NCBI GenBank assembly: GCA_021325555.1
Contig: JAJPGY010000016.1
Span: forward strand, 124,001 to 188,000
Reading direction: 5' to 3'
DNA: 64,000 bases
Source: Pseudomonadota bacterium
GTDB lineage: Bacteria; Cyanobacteriota; Vampirovibrionia; Obscuribacterales; Obscuribacteraceae
Shown: piece by piece, positions 1-8,528 of the stretch
Layout: each line of letters opens with the position of its first letter
How positions within the stretch are numbered: position 1 is the stretch's first letter
The notes under the pieces: generated by a model
What the model was told of the DNA's origin: nothing
The model's database searches: none
What the model saw: the letters and a program-made list of their open reading frames with translations, nothing else
Translations under genes and position numbers: made by a program

Positions 1-2328
1 CTCCGGTGGCGTCTCGTCGCCGGACCAGCGCCAGACACCGTCGGTGGTGCCGAAATAAAACTTGCCCCTGGAGCAGACGCCGGACCAGACTTGATGCTCG
101 GGAGCGAGCAGCTTCTCGCTCAAGCGCTTGAAGCCGGGACCGATCCGGCCCCGGCTGTCCACGGTAACGCCGCTGGTCTTGCCCGATCGGAACTCCTCCT
201 CGCTGTCCTGCCGCCAGACTGCCGGCGGGCGCATGTGGGGATACTCCTTCACCGCCGCGGTCTCGGCCAGCCCCCCGGACCCGATCTTGCCCCTCTCCTG
301 CCCTGGCTGACCGGCGGGGGCCGAGGCAGCGCCCTGGGTCTTGCGGGAAGCGTCGATGGCCTTGCGGGCCTGCTCGGTCATCACGATGGCATCGTCCGGG
401 TTGGGTACCGATACCGTAAATGGTGCCGGACGCGCCGCCGCCTTCTCGCGGCTGCGCACCTCGACGGTCAGGATATGGCTGCCGTCGAGGAGCCAGCTGG
501 TGAGCCTGGTCGCCTCCAGCGATCCCTTGATGAGCGCCGGGCCCCTGGTGGAGCGGTTGGAGGCGAAGATGCGCGCCCAGTGCGCGGGCGGGTTGGCCAG
601 CCTCAGCCCGTTTAACTCCAGAGACTGCCCGGGCAGGGCCGCCACCACGGCGATGGCGTCGGCCCGCCCGCGCTCGACAATCCTGGCCGCCAACTCTTTG
701 AGCGATTGCGGGGCGGGCCGCCTTATCCCCAGCCGCTTTTTGACGCTCTCTGTCTCGTCGCCACTGGTCACCGCCACCAGCATGTCGCCGTCGGGCATGT
801 CGCGGGGTACGCTAAAGGACACGGTCTCCACGCGCTTGCCGCCGCTGTAGGGGACAAGCAGGCAGCGCACGTCCACCTGATCGCCGGGGGCGACGAACGG
901 CCTGTCGACAAAGACCCGCTCCAGCCTGGCCGTGTCGCGCCCGTCGCTGAGCGAGATCTCCAGGTTCACGCCCTTTATCGAGGCCCGCTGAAACTCGTTG
1001 CTGGTGATCGACGAGGCCGTCCTCTGCACATAGGAGGCCACCGGGTCGGCCAGCAGGTGAAAGCGCCCGGACGAGTTGCCCCCATGCGCGGAGAAGTTAG
1101 AGGAGAAGAGATCGGTGCGCTTGATCGCCTCCACGCCCTCGGCCTCGATCGTGCTTGCCACGCGGGCCACGTATGGGGCCGAGGACTGATGGGTGGCGTC
1201 GATCGCCGACATGACCGTGGCGGCCAGGAGCTCGGGCGTGAGGTCCGGGTGATCGACCAGCTGGCAGCGAAAAACCCGCCTGACATGGCGCGTGCTGTCG
1301 GTGACCGTGTAGGTGGCCGGGATAAGCCTGGCTGTCCGGCCCAGCTGCCCGCCCACCGACCAGGGACGATCGGCGGTCAGGCTGCCGACCGTGGCCGCCG
1401 GCGAGGTCAGCTTGAAGGAGACGAAGAGGCTCGGCAGGACCTCGTGGACATAAGCGGTGGCCAGCGGAAAGTCGACCGTGCCCGCCTGCAGGAACGGGTG
1501 ACCGAAGGCCAGTACGTTCTGCCCGAACCTGGCCGTCACCGTGCCGGTTGCCGCCACGTTGAAGTCGCCGGTGGCCAGCATGACCGACAGCGCGCTGCCC
1601 GGCGCCACCTCCGGGCGGACGCCGCGCGCCAGGGACGGATCCTGGGCGCCGCCGCCGCCGGCCGTCACAGCCATGCCCAGGCGGCGGAAGCGCTTCTCCA
1701 GGAATTCTTGCGCCCGGCTGGAGAATCCGGCCAGGCTGACCGGGGACATGAGCGGCACCAGGCGCGGTGCTCCCCCGGCGACCTCGCTTTTGCCGCCGGC
1801 CTGGGCAAACCAGGGCGCGCTTTCCCGGGCGGCGATGCGCTGGCGGCCGGCCGGCGCCATGGCGTCCAGCATATCCACTATAGGCGTGAGCCCGGCCAGC
1901 GGCTCCTTGGAGAAATCGAAGCCGAACGAAACAGCCCCTACGAGCTTGCCGTCCACGTACACCGGGCTGCCGGACATGCCCCTTATCACGTTGTTGGTCA
2001 TCAGCGGCCGGCCGGACAGGCGGACGAGGATGGCATCACGGCCGTTCAAAACCTTTTTCATCACCCCCACCACCCGCACGCCGAAGCGTTCGATCCGCGT
2101 GCCCTGGAACACGGAAAGCCCGTAGCCGGTCATGCCCGGGCGCACCGCGGACAGGGGGAGATACTGCCCCGGGGCAAGGAACCGGTGAACGAAGGCCGGA
2201 TCGCTGGTGTCGAAGGCGCGCCCGGCGGGTGCGCCACCGTCCGTGGTATCAGCCGCCCTGGCGCCGTGACCGACACCGGATGCCGTAAAGGCCAGCAAGA
2301 TGAGAAGGTTTAAAAGCGAGCGGCTCAA
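1..2328 (-). CDS. SpoIVB-type (peptidase S55) serine protease, C-terminus cut by window edge
   Basis: Reading leftward, the open frame has a hydrophobic signal-like N-terminus (MSRSLLNLLILLAF), then MTGYGLSVFQGTRIERFGV and the hallmark GMSGSPVYVDGKLVGAV near residues 117-131. In SpoIVB family proteases the second Ser of GMSGSP is the nucleophile, here about residue 121. The same frame stays open for over 770 codons and near the edge reads KFYFGTTDGVWRWSG, which looks like a beta-propeller blade. It is probably exported to the periplasm or envelope; the substrate is unknown. The start is uncertain: TTG at 2328 fits the signal peptide, and TTG at 2349 is also in frame. The stop lies outside the window. 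Confidence 0.8.
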   Translation of the reverse strand, partial: MSRSLLNLLILLAFTASGVGHGARAADTTDGGAPAGRAFDTSDPAFVHRFLAPGQYLPLSAVRPGMTGYGLSVFQGTRIERFGVRVVGVMKKVLNGRDAILVRLSGRPLMTNNVIRGMSGSPVYVDGKLVGAVSFGFDFSKEPLAGLTPIVDMLDAMAPAGRQRIAARESAPWFAQAGGKSEVAGGAPRLVPLMSPVSLAGFSSRAQEFLEKRFRRLGMAVTAGGGGAQDPSLARGVRPEVAPGSALSVMLATGDFNVAATGTVTARFGQNVLAFGHPFLQAGTVDFPLATAYVHEVLPSLFVSFKLTSPAATVGSLTADRPWSVGGQLGRTARLIPATYTVTDSTRHVRRVFRCQLVDHPDLTPELLAATVMSAIDATHQSSAPYVARVASTIEAEGVEAIKRTDLFSSNFSAHGGNSSGRFHLLADPVASYVQRTASSITSNEFQRASIKGVNLEISLSDGRDTARLERVFVDRPFVAPGDQVDVRCLLVPYSGGKRVETVSFSVPRDMPDGDMLVAVTSGDETESVKKRLGIRRPAPQSLKELAARIVERGRADAIAVVAALPGQSLELNGLRLANPPAHWARIFASNRSTRGPALIKGSLEATRLTSWLLDGSHILTVEVRSREKAAARPAPFTVSVPNPDDAIVMTEQARKAIDASRKTQGAASAPAGQPGQERGKIGSGGLAETAAVKEYPHMRPPAVWRQDSEEEFRSGKTSGVTVDSRGRIGPGFKRLSEKLLAPEHQVWSGVCSRGKFYFGTTDGVWRWSGDETPPE

Positions 2329-2430
2329 CGAAGCCCCGATAACCGTCAATGATCCGAGAAGGAAGCGGTGCCGCGCCGCCGGCGGCGGCGACCAAGGGTT
2401 GATATTAACACAGCCACGGATCCGTTTTGC

Positions 2431-2436
2431 TAGAAT
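2431..2436 (+). promoter_or_regulatory. possible extended -10 element (TGCTAGAAT)
   Basis: TAGAAT is preceded by TG one base upstream, giving an extended -10, about 40 bases before the gene at 2475. No convincing -35 is seen. The region lies between two divergent genes. Confidence 0.3.
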
Positions 2437-2474
2437 CAGGCGGTCGCTAAACCACGCTCGAAGGTGCGCCGCCC

Positions 2475-3338
2475 ATGAAATACGACCGCCTGCGCCGCCA
2501 TGCCGCCGGCCTCTCGCTGATCCTGTCCGCCCTCATCCTCCGGCCGGCCCTCGCCCAGGGGGTGCCGCTGCCCGGGCAGTCCCAGCCCGGCGCCGCCGCT
2601 TACGCCCAGGCGCCGCCGCCGGGGGCAGAAGCGCTACCCGGGGCTGCGCAGCGCGCCACGGCCGGACCGGCAGGCGGCGCCTACGCGCAGCTGCCGCTCA
2701 GCGTGGCCGACACCCAGGCCAGGCTTGACGAGCTGAGGAGCCTCATGCCGCAGGCCAGACCGGCCGAGCTGTCCGAGAGCGTCAACCAGCTTTGCCTGTG
2801 GCTCGCTGATATGGTCGATGCCCACAGCCGGCTTTCCGCCAGCTTCGGCAGAAACGAGGCCACCAGACCCGCCGCCGAGGCCGAGCGTCAGGCCGCGCAC
2901 CGCTTCGCCCAGCTCCGGAACCAGGCCCTGCTCCTGAAGGCCGACCTGCTGGTGAGGGAGCGCCGGTTCCCGGAGGCGCTGGCGCCGCTGGTGGAGATAA
3001 CGGCTGCCGAGCCGCGCAGCGTCACCGGGCAGGCTGCTTACAAGCGCCTGAAGGAGATCGGCTTTGCCGAGGAGCCGCCGGCAGCACCGGCCCAGACCAG
3101 CCCGCCACCGTCCGCGCCGGCGCCGCCGCTGGCGGCCAGGCCCGGGCAGCCGGCGGCCGCCGGTGCTCCGGCGCACGGAGCCGGGCGGGCAGCCGGGCGC
3201 GCGGTTTCGGCAGCCAGAAAACAGCCCTCCCGCCACGACCGGGCAAGGCCGCTGGCCAATTCGGGACAGCTTCCCGCATCGGACAGCGTCTGGCTGGCCG
3301 GGTCGCCCTTCGGCGGCACCAGGGGCTCCCGCCGCTAG
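2475..3338 (+). CDS. exported Ala/Pro-rich protein of unknown function
   Basis: I do not recognise a family. There is a signal peptide (MKYDRLRRHAAGLSLILSAL then ALA|Q), a Pro/Gln/Ala-rich spacer, a helical middle section (about residues 75-195) rich in Leu, Glu and Arg, and a disordered Pro/Ala/Arg tail. A GAAGGTG ribosome site precedes the ATG. It is divergent from the S55 protease gene and followed on the same strand by another small exported protein, so this looks like a stretch of envelope proteins. The helical part could be a TPR-like or coiled-coil adaptor, but I cannot show it. Confidence 0.65.
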   Translation: MKYDRLRRHAAGLSLILSALILRPALAQGVPLPGQSQPGAAAYAQAPPPGAEALPGAAQRATAGPAGGAYAQLPLSVADTQARLDELRSLMPQARPAELSESVNQLCLWLADMVDAHSRLSASFGRNEATRPAAEAERQAAHRFAQLRNQALLLKADLLVRERRFPEALAPLVEITAAEPRSVTGQAAYKRLKEIGFAEEPPAAPAQTSPPPSAPAPPLAARPGQPAAAGAPAHGAGRAAGRAVSAARKQPSRHDRARPLANSGQLPASDSVWLAGSPFGGTRGSRR

Positions 3339-3448
3339 CACCGGATATGGTGGCACGCCGGCTGCCGCCGGATATGCCCCGAGCGGCCGTTGCGGCCCGG
3401 ACCGTGTGCTTAAATTGAGATCGTTGGCCGTCGGATGAGGAGTGGCAG

Positions 3449-4144
3449 ATGGAAGAACTCTTGGCCATGACAAGGCACCTGCTGGCGCTGGGCATACTGG
3501 TCGGCTGGCAGCTGGCCGCCGGCGGCAACGCCCTGGCTGCCGAGCCCTTCAAGCTGGGCGTCGAGGAGAGCGGCTACCTGCAGCAGGCCCCCCTGCAGGG
3601 CGGCGCCAGCTATCCCGCCCCGCGCATGATCCCGCAACAGGGGCGCACCGGCGCCTACCAGGGCACGGCGCGCTCCAGCGCGCCCCTGCAGGGCGCCGCC
3701 AGCGCCATACAACGCCCGCCGCTGCAGGCCACGGTCCGCCGGTCGGTGGCGCTTCCCCCCAGCCTGCTGGGCATCTGGCACGTGATCGGGCAGCGGCAGA
3801 AGGTGGAGGCGGCCACGCCGGAGTTCGAGCAGGGGGCCAATGCCGCCTTCGCGGTTAACACCGACAACACCTGGGAGATCTCCGGCAGCCCGGAGGCCGG
3901 CTACATGATGGGCTCCAATACCGGCATCAAGACGCCCCTGGTGGTGGACAAGGTGCAGGGCGACACGGCCTTTGTGCGCTACCAGCACCCGATCGGCAAG
4001 ACGATGGCCCAGGAGGCGATCGTGCTGTCGCTGCTTCCGGGCGGCGCGCAGTTCAACGGTCTGGAGCGGGTATCGATCGTCAAGGCCGGCGAGCCGCCGC
4101 GCGCCCGGGTCACCTATCAGCTCGTCGGCCAGCGCCAGCGCTGA
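3449..4144 (+). CDS. exported hypothetical protein
   Basis: Function not recognised. The N-terminus is a signal peptide (hydrophobic LLALGILVGWQLAAGG, cleavage near ALAAE). A Gln/Pro/Ala-rich spacer follows. The C-terminal ~110 residues form a compact domain beginning LLGIWHVIGQRQKVEAATPEF, with alternating hydrophobic strands (DNTWEISGSPEAGY, GDTAFVRYQHPIGK) suggesting a small beta-barrel or lipocalin-like fold. GAGG about 9 bases before the ATG is the ribosome site. An in-frame ATG at 3467 would also keep the signal peptide. Its stop is 6 bases from the convergent gene at 4151. Confidence 0.65.
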   Translation: MEELLAMTRHLLALGILVGWQLAAGGNALAAEPFKLGVEESGYLQQAPLQGGASYPAPRMIPQQGRTGAYQGTARSSAPLQGAASAIQRPPLQATVRRSVALPPSLLGIWHVIGQRQKVEAATPEFEQGANAAFAVNTDNTWEISGSPEAGYMMGSNTGIKTPLVVDKVQGDTAFVRYQHPIGKTMAQEAIVLSLLPGGAQFNGLERVSIVKAGEPPRARVTYQLVGQRQR

Positions 4145-4150
4145 TGAGCG

Positions 4151-4570
4151 TCACTCGCTCAGAAGCAGCTGGTTGATCCCCTCCCTGAGCTCCGCCCGCG
4201 CCCCGCTAAGCGCCTCCTCCAGCTTCCGGGCGGCCGCGCGCGCCTCGGCTATCTGCTTGCCCGCCGGCAGGAGGAAACGATCATCGGGCCGCCCCCGCGA
4301 GCGGGCGTAAAACTTGTCCACCTGCTCCAGCTGGGCCGCCGCCTTATCGAGGTCGGCAAGCATCTGCCGGCTCAGGCGCTGCGACTCCTGCAGGTAATAG
4401 CCGCTGGAGCCCTTGCCCCGGTTCAAGTTCATCACCATGAGCTGCGCCCGGTCGAACTCACCCGGGCCAGCTGTATGCTTTTTCGGCTGGCCGGGCAGCG
4501 CGGAAAGGGTGACGGAAAGAAGCGAGGCTGCCAGCGGCAGGCAGGGGTGACGCAGGCGCTTGTATCTCAT
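4151..4570 (-). CDS. small exported helical protein, unknown function
   Basis: No family recognised. From ATG 4570 the product is 139 residues: a basic, hydrophobic signal segment (MRYKRLRHPCLPLAASLL), then an almost wholly helical charged region with repeated Leu/Ala/Glu heptads (ADLDKAAAQLEQVDKFYAR and EARAAARKLEEALSGARAEL), likely a coiled-coil pair. A strong GGAGAGG sits 7 bases before this ATG, which is why I reject the longer frame that starts at 4681. It is convergent with the gene ending at 4144. Confidence 0.6.
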   Translation of the reverse strand: MRYKRLRHPCLPLAASLLSVTLSALPGQPKKHTAGPGEFDRAQLMVMNLNRGKGSSGYYLQESQRLSRQMLADLDKAAAQLEQVDKFYARSRGRPDDRFLLPAGKQIAEARAAARKLEEALSGARAELREGINQLLLSE

Positions 4571-5081
4571 GGCTGATCCTCTCCTGGCGGGGCGACCGGC
4601 GCCCCCTTGGGCAGGCGCCGCCTTAATTGTAAGATCTTCCTGTTCTCCGGCTCGAGAACCTCGCCGGGCGGCCATGCTCAACCGCTACGCCAGGCTGGCT
4701 TTGCCGGCGGCCGCCTGGCGCAGGCGGCCGGGCAGTTCCGGCAGGTGATCGAGCGCGACCCGGCCAGCGTCACGGTCACGGCCGACCCGGCGATCGCCTG
4801 CTTCTGCCAGGCCATCCCTTTCCAGTCGCAGACGGCCGAGGCCCGGTACAACCTCGAGCAGGCGCTGTTTTACCGGAGCGACCGCGGCGGCGCCCCCGCC
4901 TGACCGGCTCAAGCAGACCGGCGCCCTCATTGGCGCCCACCGCCGCCCGGGTCAACCGGGCAAGGGCCCTTGCTCACAAGCAGCCGGACCGGCAGGCCGG
5001 CCCGTCCTAAAATCAGCTCAAGGTACAGGCGGCGGCCCTGGGATATCATGGTAGCCGGCCCTGGAGGCTTACTGAGAGCTC
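4571..5081. other. 510-base interval with a possible TPR gene remnant
   Basis: No gene here is convincing. A forward frame between 4607 and 4903 contains a stretch reading GRLAQAAGQFRQVIERDP and later AEARYNLEQALFYRSDRG, which resembles TPR helices from the exported TPR proteins elsewhere in the window, but there is no proper start, signal peptide or full repeat. The rest holds nothing I can name except GGAGG before the gene at 5082. Confidence 0.4.
4607..4903 (+). pseudogene. possible TPR-protein fragment
   Basis: The frame encodes about 65 residues with TPR character (AGRLAQ..QFRQVIERDPAS.. and EARYNLEQAL), preceded by unrelated-looking sequence. Length and lack of a ribosome site suggest a decayed gene end, not a working gene. 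It could equally be a chance frame in GC-rich DNA. Confidence 0.25.
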
Positions 5082-5447
5082 ATGCCGGAACGATTCAATC
5101 TCGATGCAACCCTGGCGGCCCTGGGGCAGGCAGCCGGCGCCCTGGTCTGCCACGCGCTCTTCGACGCAGCCGTCCACGGCCTGGCGGTGGCCGCAGCCGT
5201 GGCCGCGGTCGGCCTGCTGATTGCCAGGCGGCAGTCCCGCCTCGGCAGGCCGCTGCTGGCCGCGGGCAGGAAGCTGGGCATCTTCTGCGCCGCCCTGGCC
5301 GTGCCCGGGCTTATAAGCCTTTTGACCAGCGGGCGGCTGCCGCCGGTGGGCGTCTTCCACTTCTCCTCGCTCGGCTTCGTCGTCTTCTGGTCCCTCATAA
5401 GCCTTCACCTGTCGGCCGAGGAGATGAACTTCCAGTGGTTCTCCTAG
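5082..5447 (+). CDS. small integral membrane protein, unknown function
   Basis: 121 residues with three likely membrane segments: about residues 24-48 (FDAAVHGLAVAAAVAAVGLLIA), 65-80 (LGIFCAALAVPGLISLL) and 90-108 (VFHFSSLGFVVFWSLISL). GGAGG lies about 15 bases before the ATG, rather far. It sits about 80 bases upstream of the Ser/Thr kinase gene on the same strand. I do not recognise a family. Confidence 0.55.
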   Translation: MPERFNLDATLAALGQAAGALVCHALFDAAVHGLAVAAAVAAVGLLIARRQSRLGRPLLAAGRKLGIFCAALAVPGLISLLTSGRLPPVGVFHFSSLGFVVFWSLISLHLSAEEMNFQWFS

Positions 5448-5471
5448 ACAGCCGAAACAAAAGCCGCCGCC

Positions 5472-5477
5472 TATAAT
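5472..5477 (+). promoter_or_regulatory. TATAAT -10 element upstream of the kinase gene
   Basis: A perfect TATAAT about 50 bases before the kinase ATG. The nearest -35-like hexamer, TAGACA at 5445-5450, is 21 bases away, longer than the usual 17, so the pairing is doubtful. Confidence 0.4.
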
Positions 5478-5526
5478 AGATAATGCTCGCGGGACCGCCC
5501 GGGCTCTACCCCGATTCGACCGGCAG

Positions 5527-7167
5527 ATGGCAGACAACAACCCAAATCCGCCTCCGGCAGCCGCCGACGCTATGGGGCTAAAGCCCGGGGAGATATTCCG
5601 CAACGACTACAAGGTGTTGCAGGTGATCGGCAAGGGCGGCGTGAGCACCGTCTACAAGGCCGAGCACCTGCAGTCGAAGCAGTTCGTGGCCATCAAGCTG
5701 CTGCACGCGGGCCGGGCCCATGACGAGGAGCTGGTCCGGCGGTTCATCCGCGAGGCGCAGACGACCACCAGGCTCGATCACCCGCACGCCATTCACATCT
5801 GGGAGTGGGGGATTGACCAGCAGGACCGCCCGTTCATGGTCATCGAGTTCCTGGCCGGCGAGACGCTCGCCCGCCGCATTCAGAAGGGCAACGGGCTCAA
5901 TTACAACAACGCCGTCGAGATCATGGATCAGATCTGCTCGGCCATGCAGGAGGCGCACTCGCTGGGGATCATCCACCGCGATCTCAAGCCGGACAACATC
6001 ATGCTCACCACCCACCAGGGGGTCGACGACTGGGTGAAGGTCTGCGATTTCGGCATAGCCAGGCTGGAGCCCGACGCGGACGCCGACGAGTCCGCCGTGA
6101 GCCAGCCCACGCTCACGCGGGCCGGCGCCATCCTGGGAACGCCCATGTACATGTCGCCCGAGCAGCTGCGCGGACGCAAGGCGGACGCCCGCTCGGACAT
6201 CTACAGCCTGGGCTGCATCATGTACGAGATGCTCACCGGCAAGCCGCCCTTCGCCTCCAAGAATACGGCCGACATCGTGGTCGGGCACCTGAACCTCTTG
6301 CCGGAGCCGCCCCACAAGGTGCGCATCGACCTGGCGATCCCGGAGGCGCTCAGCGCCGCCGTCATGCGCGCCCTGGCCAAGAATCCCTGGGAGCGCCCGA
6401 CCACGGTCCAGGAGTTCATGGCCAGCCTGCGCAGGGCGATCGAGAAGCCGGCGCTGCCCAAAAGCGAGCGTCCGCGCCCGGCGCCGCCGCCCTCCCCGGT
6501 GGTGGAGACGCCGACCCCGCGCGGCATGGTCGTCGATCCGATGCGCCGGGTCTGCTTCAAGTGCAAGACCGTGGCCAGCGGCGGCAACTTTCGCTTCTGC
6601 CTGAAGTGCGGGCAGGACAACACCGGCAAATGGCTTCCCTACCACAGCGCCGCCCGCACCAGTCCGCCGGCGGTCATCCCTTCCTTGAGCCAGTCCGAGC
6701 TCCGGCGGCTGCTCTTGTGGATCCTGCTCGGGCTTGTCCTTTGCTGGAGCGGTTACGGCTACCTGTCCAGGCCGGCCCACCTGACGGGCCGTTTCGCCGG
6801 CGCGCTCAGCCACCCGCTCTTCGAGGATGCCGCCGGCCTGCCGCCGGCGCTGGAGAGGAAGCTGCACTCGGCACGCCTGGACATGCTCACCTCCCAGGAA
6901 GGCGACAACGTGCACGGCATGGTGGGCAGCAGCTTCGGCGAGGGCGACCTCACCGGCAAGATGACCCAGACAAGCCCGATGATCGTCTCCTACGACCTGG
7001 CCGGCACTATCGAGAAGCCGGACGGCCGGCTGGATCTGGAAATGACCGGCTCCTATGACAAGCTCACCCGCCTTTACGACTGGACCGTCAAGGCCTACTT
7101 CCAGAGCCGGGCCGTCAAGCCGATAAGCGACCAGGCCAAGATGACATTCACCACCGTCAAAGACTGA
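5527..7167 (+). CDS. membrane-anchored Ser/Thr protein kinase with zinc ribbon
   Basis: A Hanks-type (PknB-like) kinase domain occupies residues ~28-305: glycine loop IGKGGVSTVYKA, ATP-binding Lys57 in VAIKLL, catalytic HRDLKPDN at 150-157, metal-binding DFG at 174-176 and substrate loop GTPMYMSPEQ. All catalytic residues are present, so it should be active. After a Pro-rich linker comes a four-Cys zinc ribbon (Cys343, 346, 358, 361), then one membrane segment (~394-413). The C-terminal ~130 residues would lie outside the membrane and have a beta-rich look. The layout suggests a sensor whose outer domain controls the inner kinase. The neighbours are small exported proteins; targets cannot be told from sequence. 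Confidence 0.93.
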   Translation: MADNNPNPPPAAADAMGLKPGEIFRNDYKVLQVIGKGGVSTVYKAEHLQSKQFVAIKLLHAGRAHDEELVRRFIREAQTTTRLDHPHAIHIWEWGIDQQDRPFMVIEFLAGETLARRIQKGNGLNYNNAVEIMDQICSAMQEAHSLGIIHRDLKPDNIMLTTHQGVDDWVKVCDFGIARLEPDADADESAVSQPTLTRAGAILGTPMYMSPEQLRGRKADARSDIYSLGCIMYEMLTGKPPFASKNTADIVVGHLNLLPEPPHKVRIDLAIPEALSAAVMRALAKNPWERPTTVQEFMASLRRAIEKPALPKSERPRPAPPPSPVVETPTPRGMVVDPMRRVCFKCKTVASGGNFRFCLKCGQDNTGKWLPYHSAARTSPPAVIPSLSQSELRRLLLWILLGLVLCWSGYGYLSRPAHLTGRFAGALSHPLFEDAAGLPPALERKLHSARLDMLTSQEGDNVHGMVGSSFGEGDLTGKMTQTSPMIVSYDLAGTIEKPDGRLDLEMTGSYDKLTRLYDWTVKAYFQSRAVKPISDQAKMTFTTVKD

Positions 7168-7198
7168 TAGAATGAAGGCTGACGATCGAGGTGCCTCG

Positions 7199-7861
7199 AT
7201 GCGCAGCCTACCCGCTTTGACCCTCTCCCTGGCCGCCGCCTGTCATTTCCCGCAGCCGGCCGCGGCGCAGCCGTTTCAGCAAGGGCGCAGCTACTACCCC
7301 AGCCCCGGACCGGCCATCTACAACGTCTATCCGCCCACCCCCTACCTCTGGGGCAGGCAGCCCGGCTTCTACAACGCCGCCCCCTATGCGCCGGTCTATC
7401 CGCAATACCCGGGCGCCTACGCGCCACCAGGGATGGTGTACTCCTCGCCTGTGCCGATGGGCGGCGGCACGTTCAGCGTCACGCGCGGCAACACCCGTTT
7501 CAACTTCTGGAAGGCGCCTTCCGGCTACTACTACCCGTGGTGCGCGCAGCCTTACGCCTACGGTCTCGGCTACGCGCCCACGGTGATCTACATGCAGCAG
7601 GGGCAGCAGGCGCCGGCGGCGGCACAGCCGCCGGTCGCCACAATGATCGGCGACATGAAGAAGTACCTGGTGGAGGCCAAGGAGAAAGGTCAGCTTTCGG
7701 AGCCGGACTACCGCCACCTGTCCTTGAGGCTCGGGGACATCTCCAAGCTCGAGGAGGACTCGCTGTCCAACAGCGGCGGCTCGCCCAGCCCCGAGGACGA
7801 CCAGGACATCCGCAGCAAGTTGAACGAGCTCGGGCTGGAGATCTCGCGCGCCATCAAGTGA
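7199..7861 (+). CDS. exported Tyr/Pro-rich protein, unknown function
   Basis: No family recognised. From ATG 7199 (preceded by GAGGTG) the product begins with a signal peptide (MRSLPALTLSLAAACHFPQPAAAQ). Residues ~25-140 are rich in Tyr, Pro, Gly and Ala with repeated YP/PY pairs (PGPAIYNVYPPTPYLWG, PVYPQYPGAYAPPG), typical of disordered surface or matrix proteins. The last ~60 residues are charged and helical (MIGDMKKYLVEAKEKGQLSEPDY). An ATG at 7172 is in frame but lacks a ribosome site. The end overlaps the convergent tmk gene by 8 bases. Confidence 0.65.
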   Translation: MRSLPALTLSLAAACHFPQPAAAQPFQQGRSYYPSPGPAIYNVYPPTPYLWGRQPGFYNAAPYAPVYPQYPGAYAPPGMVYSSPVPMGGGTFSVTRGNTRFNFWKAPSGYYYPWCAQPYAYGLGYAPTVIYMQQGQQAPAAAQPPVATMIGDMKKYLVEAKEKGQLSEPDYRHLSLRLGDISKLEEDSLSNSGGSPSPEDDQDIRSKLNELGLEISRAIK

Positions 7862-8510
7862 CCGGCTTGCCGGCCAGGCCGGCAAGCTGGAAACGCTCGG
7901 ACAGAAGCCGCCTCAAATCGTCCTGCACCACGGTCAGCGCCCGGGTGGCATCGATGACCTGCCAGCGCCCGGGCTCGCGCGCGGCCATCTCCAGGTAGCC
8001 GGCACGCACCTTGTGGTGGAACTCGATCGCCTCCCGCTCCAGGCGGTCGTGCCCGCCCGGGTGCAGCCTGGCCAGGCCGGCCTCGGAGGCGATGTCGAAG
8101 AGGATGGTCAGCTGCGGCATGAGCCCGCCGGTGGCAATCCGGTTAAGCTGCCCGATAAGCTCGAAGTCCAGGCCGCGGGCGTAGCCCTGGTAGGCCAGCG
8201 TCGAGTCCACGTAGCGATCGCAGAGTACCAGCGCTCCCCGCTTGAGGGCCGGGACGATCACCTGCTCGATGTGCTGGGCTCGGTCAGCCTCGTAAAGCAG
8301 AAGCTCGGTCATCGGGCACACCGGCGTCTCGGGGTTGAGAAGGATGCGCCGGATCTGCCTGCCCAGCGCCGTTCCACCCGGATCCCTGGTCACCACGTGG
8401 GCGATCCCCAGAACGTCCAGGTGCTTGGAAAGCAGCTTCAGCTGTGTGGTCTTGCCGGCGCCTTCCGGCCCTTCCAGGGTGACGAAGATTCCAGGATATT
8501 CCCATGCCAT
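7854..8510 (-). CDS. tmk: thymidylate kinase
   Basis: Phosphorylates dTMP to dTDP for DNA synthesis. It shows the P-loop EGPEGAGKTTQ near the N-terminus, the RDPGGT motif, and the family DRYVDSTLAYQG signature with the DRY bases-binding segment. Length (218 residues) is normal. The following reverse-strand gene upstream (8529-9278) encodes an exported thioredoxin and ends 18 bases before this start, so the two may be co-transcribed. Confidence 0.95.
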   Translation of the reverse strand: MAWEYPGIFVTLEGPEGAGKTTQLKLLSKHLDVLGIAHVVTRDPGGTALGRQIRRILLNPETPVCPMTELLLYEADRAQHIEQVIVPALKRGALVLCDRYVDSTLAYQGYARGLDFELIGQLNRIATGGLMPQLTILFDIASEAGLARLHPGGHDRLEREAIEFHHKVRAGYLEMAAREPGRWQVIDATRALTVVQDDLRRLLSERFQLAGLAGKPVT

Positions 8511-8528
8511 AGAGCTGCCAATTCTAGC

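Noticed and set aside
706..2313. Long forward frame of 535 codons
   Set aside because: Antisense to the S55 protease; composition is His/Arg/Gly-rich, as expected for the shadow of a GC-rich gene.
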